Below, in pieces: positions 56,161 to 64,000 of a DNA stretch of 64,000 nucleotides (its first letter is position 1; each line of letters opens with the position of its first letter). Location: contig NMRA01000019.1 in assembly GCA_002633005.1 (NCBI GenBank), positions 444,710 through 508,709 on the forward strand, written 5' to 3'. A program made the position numbers and the translations under genes. This stretch comes from Phoronis australis (Eukaryota; Phoronida; Phoronidae). The notes below the pieces were generated by a model. The model had not been told where the DNA came from and searched no databases. It saw only the letters and a program-made list of their open reading frames with translations.

Positions 56161-58638
56161 CACTTCTAACGTGTTTACAGCAAGTATACCTAGAAATTGC
56201 AAACTAAACTTTTGATTACTTCCATAACCCGATTCTCTTTTTGTACCCTTAATAGTTTATACGCAAACTTGATTTCTCCGATTTAAAGACCTTATCGGGG
56301 AGAAAACGATCAGTACCACAAACGCCACTTTCGGTAAAGTTTTTTAGAATTAGAATGCGATGCGTCAAAAGAGAATAATACATGAAGCGTTGACATCTTA
56401 ATTTTTAAAGTAAATTGAAGAAGAAACGTTTCCTTCATTATTTACACTGTTGATAACTGTATAGCTGTCGTTAACAAACACATCATGAAATCTGTGAATT
56501 TTTAAAAATCCAGTGACCTTTTGAAAAACAGACAATTTTGGCAACAATTATTTTGTTGGTATTTGAGGAGATTGTTTACTGCAATCTTGAAAAAATATAA
56601 ACATCAGAGCAAAATTAACTTGTTGGTATCAGACATTCAGCATTGTTGTAGATTTTTAAATGCAGAGGAGGTGTATTGCAGACTTTTTTTTAATTTCCAC
56701 CGTTGCATAGTCGAATGTCTCAACATATCCGTGAATGGAAGTCCTTGCATTTCGTCCTGATCAACGCAGCCCGCCTTCCACATCCCAATTACTACGCTAG
56801 AACAGTATGATGGATGTTTCCCATTACAAGAAGAGCTCTTCCTTACATCTCTTAATCAAACATAGATCTGTAAACACTGGAGAGTGCACTCAGTGAGTGA
56901 ACTGTAAACATGCACTTAATGTTCACAGATCCAGGAAACACTCATACACCTACAAACTAGTACAGGTTTACTACTTGCCCTATTACGTACCAAATTACAG
57001 TGAAATCGCACCATTTCAAGGCACTGCATGGCAGACAAATGAAATTTAAAAGTGAAACCCATTATCACTTATTTGCGATAACAAGAACTTATTATTGTAT
57101 GTGCACAATATAATTCCTAGATGTTTGTGATTGTGTAGGCAAGTTTTCTTAAAACATCTTGATTTTTGGCAGATCCCCTCAACTTCTGCAGACATCAATT
57201 CTTGCACAGAACAAGCCAGCAAATTCTGACCAAAACAACTACTTTACCATAGTACTGCGGGTTAATACAACAGATGATCACATCATATTTGCGAGTCAAG
57301 TCATAATTTTACAAACATTAAAACTATCGATAATGTTTCATAAGTTCACTTAGAATTAACAAAACATTAAATGGGTTTTGATATTTGAGCTAACGTTATG
57401 TTCCATAAAACTCTTCATAAACAATCCACAAAGGTTGTACAGCTACATTTCGCGTGGTTTAGCTGGCTACAAGAACGAAAATCCAATTAGTCCTTTTACT
57501 AGATTATGAAATTGGTCTCATATAATATTCCAACTATGATAGGATCTATCTACCTACATTGAGGTTGGCCAACTGCCACTTCTACCCTGCTCACGCCAGG
57601 GGATATTACGCCATCGCCTGTTGCGAGCAACGTCAAAATACCCAGTTGCCGTTTTTTCGCAACTGAACGAAAGACTGCTGGAAAAAAAGTTTAATTATGG
57701 AAGTATCTGTTCAAGTTAAAAGGAATTAAAGACATCAACGGTCTCCTAAGATGTCCCTTTTTGCGCAAAAGGTACATGTTATCATAGGAACATGATAGTT
57801 TCAAGTATAGTTGACTAAAACGTTTCTGGCATATGAAGGGTCTAGTGTCTCTATTGTCAGTTGAGACAGTGTTACTGTCTAGGTGAAATGTGCCATTAAT
57901 TTAGTCTGAAAAGCTGAGGATTGACATTGTGCATCAAGTTGGGCACATTCTGCAGATACACAAATGCCAACTAAGTTGACCGAGACACTGCAAAATCGAT
58001 GGTTTGGCTGCAAACCAATAATGTCACCAAATTACAGCAAGATTTCAAATTTTGAATCTAGTGAATATTCACCAGCCTACACAAACTGCTTGAGAAGTTA
58101 CATAAGACAACTGAGTCTGAACTGAAGTCTACTACGACTAGTTCACTGACCAAATGACATCGAGCCAACAATCGCTCTCTTCTTGACCGAGGGGTTGGCG
58201 GTGTGACATGCTGGTATGGGTCCCCTACGTACGAACTGTCCTGAGCCGCGTCGCTGATGAATGCCAAATCCATCCCAATAATGTACTAAGTCATTAATCA
58301 ACGTGCATCTCTGCTCAACCATCAAGTGTAATGAAAATACACCCAAATAACTTCTGACAGCCGAGAACATCTGTTTAAAAATAGGTCAACTCGTGAAAGT
58401 TATTTGTAAATTTGTATGTTCGTTTACGAATTAAAATTCACGACCAAATGTGTCTGGGTATGCCATTTAAGTGCCAATAATATGTGCAAATAGATTTTTT
58501 AATGTAATTAGTGAACTATAACCTTATAGACTAAGTGTTAATTATTATGCAAATACTTCGAAGACGTTTTTCTAGTCTACTTCTAGCCACTCTGCAAGGT
58601 CAAGGGTCACACCTTGTTGTGTTTCGGAAACTTCAGAC

Positions 58639-58698
58639 ATGTTGGTTATCGGAGAAAGTTCACTCCAATACGGCTCGGGGGTTATGAACTATAGGTGA
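58639..58698 (+). promoter_or_regulatory. Upstream ORF of the ZIP13-like gene
   Basis: ATG at 58639 opens a 19-codon frame (MLVIGESSLQYGSGVMNYR) that stops at TGA 58696-58698, nine bases before the main ATG. A second in-frame ATG at 58684 gives a four-codon version. It matters only if transcription starts upstream of 58639, which the sequence does not prove. Confidence 0.4.
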
Positions 58699-58706
58699 AA
58701 GACAGG

Positions 58707-59049
58707 ATGGCACGAACTTTACCTTTGGCACGCGTTGCCGTTCTTATCATACTTCTCGCTGATATATCGTCAGCTGAGATCCACCGGGCCAAAGCGACAA
58801 CATCGAAACTGTCGGACAAATCTCAGTTCGCTGGGGAGAACTCGGACATTGGGATTTTGGATTTGGACAGTAATGCCGATATCTCAGTCCTTGAGAAACG
58901 TCACACCGGTATGGATGGGATAGACGAGGCGACCAGAAGATCTGATGCGTGGTTTTATTCTATAATTTCGGCTATCATTGTCGGTTTGAGTGGCGTTTTG
59001 CCTCTACTGGTCATCCCGATTGAATCTGGCCCCCAACTTTTACACGGAG
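58707..59049 (+). CDS. SLC39A13: ZIP-family zinc transporter, ZIP13 type, first coding exon
   Basis: Start ATG at 58707; the frame is open further 5' only through GTG, so this is the first Met. The exon gives 114 residues plus one base and ends at donor GGAG|GTAGGC (GT at 59050). Residues 1-22 are a signal peptide (ARTLPLARVAVLIILLADIS then SA). A hydrophilic luminal segment follows, then TM1 with AIIVGLSGVLPLLVIPIES. That block is characteristic of ZIP13 (VGLSGVFPLLVIPLE in the human protein, from memory) rather than ZIP7. Known of the family: ZIP13 moves zinc out of early-secretory or vesicular compartments. The remaining exons, with the HEXPH-type metal site, must lie more than 5 kb downstream, outside the window. 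Confidence 0.8.
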
Positions 59050-61032
59050 GTAGGCCTAACATTTTAATTCAATCACTTAAACACTAGTACAGATACAGTG
59101 TAGTTTCGTTTGTTACCATATGTTGCACACGATTTTTCTTCTGTTTACTTTAAGACAAGAACCCTAGCTCTAATAATAAGTGTGTTTGTTTCTCTTGCCT
59201 CATAACATCAAATGCAAAACGTGTCTCCCGACAGGAGTGCAAGACTTGAATTTTTATCGGTATTCCAACAATCAGGTATTCCAATAATCAGAGAAAACTT
59301 TTACACTTCATTACCAGTTTTGTGTTAGACACGTGCTTGGGATGCCAGGCCGCTTTATTGCACAAATTTCTATGTGTGGTATTCAGATAAACCTTTGGAA
59401 CTACCAGTGACTCACAATATTTCTTGTTTTACATTCTTTGGTAGTAGGCCTATTTCCTGACAGTTTTTTTTTTTGCACCCATAACTTAATTGCTGTCTGT
59501 ATACTGAAGTCATTTGTCAATTTCCCGTAGAGGAATCAAATTTAATTGCATTAGATTTGGTTAGAGTGACTGTTATTTTTTGTTTTTGAATTCATTGTTT
59601 TTTTTTTCAATGTTCAGTCGTTGTATGAGCTGTTTTATTTCATTTATTAACACTGTGCCTGCAATTAATAATGAACTTCCATCATACCATACTGTATCAT
59701 GCAATGACATTACCGCGGCATTTAGAAAAAATTGATGGTATATGACACCTCATTCACAATAAGCCAGTCGTACCTCAAGTGTGCGACAGTTGATTTAATC
59801 TCCCGAATTCAGACTCAGACTTGAAATTCAAATTCCAGATTCGAGTAAAAATGTGTAAGTTTACTCGAGGCCTGCCATTCAGCTCGACAATGTTTGCTTG
59901 TCAACTTCAAATACAGCCGGGCCTTAAACTTCATTCTGCACAGTTCTTTAGTGCAAAATATATTTGCATGTTCCTTGCATTTTCTTTCCTCTAATATTTT
60001 GACATTGTAAAAATAGTAATGTGCATTACTTTTATTGACGTTGCGTTTTTAGACATGGTTGAATCCTAAATCATATTAGTAGTTCTGTTTTACGTTCACC
60101 AATTCAATTTTTATTAATCTGTTAAAATGTTTCGGTAAAGTGTTTTTCGTATAGTATAAAACTCAACTTGATTCTACTTGTACCCGCTCAGTTTCTTATC
60201 TCAACTTAAACTTCAAACTCAAAATTATTTTTGAAATCTTCTGTAACAGTTCTACTTGAGTGTGAACTGACAATAAGTGTATCTGTGCTCAAGTTCAAGA
60301 TATGGTTTACTCGGATCAATGCTGTTCTGTAATTTTGAGTGCCAACTCGAAATTGTGAGTTTCAACTTTAGTTTGTTTGAATCTATGGGTGGTCACGTGT
60401 GAACTTAAACTTGAAACAGACTTCTAAAACCTTGATACTCAAGTGTACACAACATGCACAGTAAGAAGAACAGAAGTCAATGTTCACTGGAGTTAGACCC
60501 CAGCTGAGGCTCAAATTTCTGATGAAAAGTGTCCTAAAGCCAACTGTTATTCTCGCATAAGACAAGTTGAGGTTCCTTAACACTAACAAAAATCCTGAAG
60601 TTTCATTGTAACAAAACTTAAAATAATATGTACGCTGGTGTTATCAGAGTGACCCAGGTGTTGTAGCATTTGTGTATGCTCTTGCTGCTAGAACGTGTGA
60701 AATGTAAAATGTAAAAACATGCATTCTCTGGGAAAATCAGATGAAATATGAGTTCACATTTCATCTGTGACAACGTAGAAAATATATCTGAAACTAAATA
60801 AGGCGATCCAGATCCTCCCAAGGATACTATTGTTTCGTGAAATGAAGAATATAAATCGGTAAATAAAACAACAAGAATGGATCAACTGAAATTTGAAATT
60901 TTCGGAGGTAACAACTTCCTTTATCAACAAAAACAGAAATAAAGTAAAATCAAACACGAAATGACAATTGACATATAAGATATGGTGTAATGAAAATGAT
61001 ACATTTTTGCGTAAAAAATTCAATGACATATT
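59050..61032 (+). other. Start of ZIP13-like intron 1
   Basis: No second exon with the expected FALGGLLGD-type sequence was found on the plus strand before the window end. AT-rich, with many short words such as CTCAAGTT, CTCGAG and ACTTGAA around 59800-60420 in both orientations. The far end near 60.9 kb probably belongs to the 3' region of the Penelope-like fragment. Confidence 0.4.
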
Positions 61033-61378
61033 TTAAGTTTTTATGTTCAATCCATGAGGTTCTATTGTATTCAGTTTGTCTATCCAATATTGTTCTCTTT
61101 TAAGTCTGTGAGGGGTACTGGGGTGTTGGAGTTTTTCTATTATTTGTACAGAAAGATCTTGAATATTATGGTTTTTGGAATTGAAATGATTACCTACAGT
61201 ATCAGAAATGTTTTTATGTATTATGTTAAATCTATGATTACGAAACCGAGTTTGTAGATTATGTTGAGTTTGTCCTACGTATTGGATAGAACATTTTTTA
61301 CAAGTTATAAGGTAAATAATATTGTTGGTGGTGCAATCAGAATAATGTTTTATTTCAAAGTTTTCATTGGTTTGGGAA
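61033..61378 (-). mobile_element. Penelope-like element fragment: GIY-YIG endonuclease domain
   Basis: Minus-strand frame of about 115 codons ending at the stop at 61033. It shows IIYLITCKKCSIQYVGQT (the GIY-YIG half-motifs with a CxxC), LQTRFRNHRFNI with the expected Arg, VGNHFNSKNH, and LKREQYWIDKLNTIEPHGLN with the conserved Glu and the typical Penelope-like C-terminus. In these elements the domain follows the reverse transcriptase; here the RT is missing, so the copy is 5'-truncated near 61379, where the sequence also has an N. Codons upstream of the N are probably not part of the domain. Confidence 0.75.
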
Positions 61379-62302
61379 NTGGTTGACTCGACAGTCATTT
61401 TCAAAAGACGAGCAGAGCACACGAAAACCTGCCATTACGCAGCCAGATGCTTGTCTTTTTAGAATTTAAATGGGCTCATGCCTTCCACCTGGGTGGTGTT
61501 AAAATAGTTAGCACACACACACCAATGCACCATGGCTAAAACACGCCAAGGTTGAACGGTCTTTGTTCTTCGTGTACTGTGATATAATAGCAGTGAACTG
61601 CATTGTGGGATATGATCTGGTTTGTGTTCCCCAACACCATGTCACGGTGTCAAAGGTCAACTTTTCGCGCATTTTCTTATTTTCGCTTTTTTTAAATAAC
61701 TAAAGATACAATAATACGATGATTTGAATAAAATACATCCAAAAAGCAATAATCTTGAAAATATTATTGCAATTTAACATACTTGGACCTTGCAAATTAC
61801 ACTTTAATTTTCCGTAGATTTTTTAAATACATGTACTTCACTCAAACTGTTCACGTGGCGGATCACAGTGTATGTTGAGCGTTATTCACACTTTTATAAA
61901 TATATTACTTCAAACTTTTTTTCCGAAAGTTTGTTGATCGAACCGGCTAACGACGTCGAGTCGGCATTGACCTACATGTACCTTTTGAACTTTCTATGTC
62001 AGAGGTCACTGTTGAAGTAGTGCGGGAGGTGAATACAGAAAACTTTATTAAATGGCCGTATTTTCCGCGAGATTCAACGCGTATGAGATAAAAAACCAGA
62101 GACAAAAAATCAGAGACAAAAACAGAATTTTCGAAAGAAGCAGTGTCTGCCTGAATACAGCAGCTATTTTTCTAAAGAAATCTTGACTTTAATTCAAACA
62201 AGTGAAATGTTGGAAGTCGAATTATTATATCTCCACGGTAATAGTTGGGAATATCTTTGCTTTATATGATCAACAACTATTTCCATCAAAAAACTGTTTT
62301 AC

Positions 62303-62481
62303 CTTTCTTTAGATATGGTATACACTCCTGCGCAAGCGACGCACAAGCCACGACATTTACCGAAAACGTTTTCTCCATTGACTCGACTGGCATGTCCACA
62401 AAAGTTTCTGAAAGTAGACCCATATCATGGATAATAAAACAAGAACCATTGAGATATACGACACACTTTAATATGGACAAT
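62303..62481 (-). CDS. Isolated exon resembling a short-chain dehydrogenase/reductase
   Basis: Minus-strand 179-nt open stretch between an acceptor (ggataacag, ends 62482) and a donor (AAAGAAAG|GTAAAAC). It encodes LSILKCVVYLNGSCFII, then SETFVDMPVESMEKTFSVNV and ACASLAQECIPYLKK. The pattern (strand-N-G, then a helix with 'sMekTFsVNvvacasLaqecIPyLKK') is that of the central SDR exon. It is closest in my memory to 11-beta-hydroxysteroid dehydrogenase 1-like proteins, where the Asn of VN is conserved. No neighbouring SDR exon (SSxxG, YxxxK) was found in the window. It may be one exon of a minus-strand gene to the right or a relic. Confidence 0.45.
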
Positions 62482-62711
62482 CTGTTATCCTTTTAAGATT
62501 TTTGGGCATCATTCGAAATGAAACCTGCCACTAGCTTTGTGAATGCACAAAATGTGCGCTTTCATTGAGCTTTATCAAAGTAAAACCCCACTCTGATAAT
62601 GCCAACTCCCACGCATGACCATTGTATTCTATTATCATAGCCTGTGACCCCGAGACTAGCTGCAGGAATTACACTGCACATTTCTGGCAGGCTGAGTTTT
62701 GACCGAGTGTT

Positions 62712-62872
62712 CAGAGGCGGATCCAGGATTTTGAGATAGTGGGGTGAGGCAGAGAAGAGTATTAGCCAGAATTTTGCCCGTCAGACATTCGCACCCCCGT
62801 ACGGTCAAATGGAATCTGGGAGAATTTTAGAGGGGCCATGGCCCCCTTGGCCCCCCTCTAAATCCGCCACTG
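62712..62872. mobile_element. Small terminal-inverted-repeat element, 161 bp, GTGTT target duplication
   Basis: Left end CAGAGGCGGATCCAGG; right end complement CAGTGGCGGATTTAGA. Exact GTGTT direct repeats flank it (62707-62711 and 62873-62877). The interior contains GC-rich GGGGCCATGGCCCCC. It lies just 5' of the Penelope-like element with the OTU domain. Confidence 0.6.
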
Positions 62873-62956
62873 GTGTTGTATTTCCATTGCTTTATTTCCA
62901 TTTTTACGTTTTTGTTCATCAATGGATCTCACTACGTAACAACAAATATTACATCT

Positions 62957-63549
62957 GATGGTAGCTGCTTTTTCCGTTGTATAAGTTTAGCCCTCTATGG
63001 CACTGACAAATTCATCACGCTCACATCAGATCAGAAATAGTAAACCACTTGAAAAGAAACTTAGCAAAATACAGTATTCTAATGGATGAAGACCACCAGG
63101 AACATCTACGAAACATGGCGAAAACAAACGGCAACATCAAATCGTGGGCCACTCAAGCCGAAATATTCGCAACTTGTACTCTTTTTCATAAAGACATCTA
63201 CGTCAACACCACTATTGGAAACAACATACGTTGGATTAAATACACCTCAGAGAATATCAACAGCAAACCAATATTACTTCTACACCGCAACCACCATTTC
63301 AACCTGTTGGACAGCAAACACACTCCTGATAACTATCTCATTCAAACAATAGAAGATACCTGCTCAACAACTCCTCCAAACGAAAAACCTATCACAGCAG
63401 GTGTTCAAGATAAATTTGACCTCAAAAAAGACAACTGGATTAAAAGTAACTGGAAAATCAAACGGCAAAAACAAATCTACAACAAAATATACGTCATTTA
63501 CACCAGAGGAAGTAATCTTTACCACCAACAGATTCGAGCCTCTTCATGA
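62957..63549 (+). pseudogene. OTU-type cysteine protease domain of a Penelope-like element, frame-broken
   Basis: Frame 2 at 62957 reads DGSCFFRCISLALYGT, the OTU catalytic Asp-Gly-x-Cys block. That frame stops soon after (about 63038). The domain resumes in frame 1 from about 63010: HIRSEIVNHLKRNLAKY, SWATQAEIFATCTLFHKDIY (the W...E and hydrophobic block of OTU) and LLLHRNHHFNLL (the catalytic His region), ending at TGA 63547. Known of the family: OTU domains are deubiquitinase-like cysteine proteases and are found in some retroelements. All three catalytic landmarks are present but need one frame change, so this copy is either inactive or carries a sequence error. Confidence 0.7.
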
Positions 63550-64000
63550 ATCCCATAGTGAAGACAACATTGCAGAATTCAACGCACCCAAGAACGGCCA
63601 CACTAATTCGAAAAAAGTACGGCGCCACAAGAACATAGGAAAGAACAAATACTCTAAGACATCTACAACGACTTCGTCTCAACCTATTCCTACCACCGAC
63701 ATCTACGGTCCTGCAGACAATACCAACGACACCATAAAAAAAGTCAAACGTAACAGAAGGTTCCGTAGACAAATCACTAGGAAAACTATAACCTGTGAAA
63801 CAAACAACGTAGTTAATTTATCTAACCATAACTTAACTGATAGTGAGGTTAGCCTACTTTCTAAAGGACTAAACTTCTGTACAACCAAAACCAATATTGA
63901 CAAAGATGAATTACTAATTGATATTTACACTTTCGCTAGACGTCTTAGATTGGCAGCATATTTTGCCAATTCTTCCAAAGATGAAAACCAGAACTCCCCT
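63353..64000 (+). mobile_element. Penelope-like element, N-terminal part of the main ORF (continues past the window)
   Basis: Frame 2 is open for 216 codons to the last base. It begins after a stop at 63350-63352 and overlaps the end of the OTU frame, so a second frame change lies in 63353-63549. Seen: SFTPEEVIFTTNRFEPLHES, a basic linker (KKVKRNRRFRRQITRKT) and NLSNHNLTDSEVSLLSKGLN followed by FC and DELLIDIYTFARRLRLAAYF. The LS-x-NLT-x-x-E-x-x-LLSKGLNF block is the usual sequence just before the reverse transcriptase in Penelope-like elements. The RT and GIY-YIG parts should lie right of 64000. Confidence 0.7.

Larger units (their letters stand above)
50662..58638. other. Region between the F-box and ZIP13 genes
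   Basis: No exon is supported here. The two genes face away from each other, so their promoters should lie in this interval. The F-box 5' leader exon must also be here, because its start codon exon opens at a splice acceptor. Content seen: a C-rich run near 51370, a SINE-like head (53.56 kb), the long direct repeat (54.12-55.76 kb) and a CCACTAGG-family copy (55.79-56.16 kb). Minus-strand open frames at 58058-58370 lie in a slightly G+C-richer patch but are not recognised. Confidence 0.4.

Overview
The window is an AT-rich, intron-rich animal nuclear sequence with no operons. Genes are split by GT-AG introns, exons are small and well separated, and the spaces between them are filled with decayed mobile elements. 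Gene content (an F-box/LRR protein, a rhodopsin-type receptor, a ZIP zinc transporter) and repeat style (Penelope-like elements, short terminal-inverted-repeat elements, tRNA-derived SINE heads, tandem arrays) fit an invertebrate metazoan, probably marine. I cannot place the phylum.

Main gene: a minus-strand F-box/LRR gene occupies at least 6774-50661, that is most of the left 50 kb. Seven coding exons can be joined with matching splice phases: 50658-50438, 46703-46453, 35936-35800, 30249-30120, 25892-25726, 22162-21960 and 6953-6774. They give about 429 residues; the C-terminal end lies left of the window or was not recognised. Its 15-kb sixth intron contains a complete two-exon GPCR gene on the opposite strand (9754-11951).

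Right part: 50.7-58.6 kb holds only repeats. At 58707 the first coding exon of a ZIP13-type (SLC39A13) zinc transporter starts on the plus strand, preceded by a 19-codon uORF; its later exons are outside the window. At 61.0-61.4 kb (minus) is the GIY-YIG endonuclease end of a Penelope-like retroelement. At 62.3-62.5 kb (minus) is a lone exon resembling a short-chain dehydrogenase. From about 62.95 kb to the window end (plus) a second Penelope-like element begins; its 5' part carries an OTU-type cysteine protease domain broken by two frame changes.

Repeats: a ~1.77-kb repeat is present in inverted orientation at 14.0-15.8 and 48.2-49.9 kb, so the copies lie in introns 6 and 1 of the F-box gene and flank its exons 2-6. 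A diverged third copy lies inside a ~4.4-kb terminal-inverted-repeat element (37.2-41.6 kb). A PIF/Harbinger-like MITE with TAA target duplications (44.7-45.3 kb), two small elements with 5-bp target duplications, a three-monomer higher-order tandem array (18.9-19.9 kb) and several dispersed repeat families account for much of the remaining intronic sequence.
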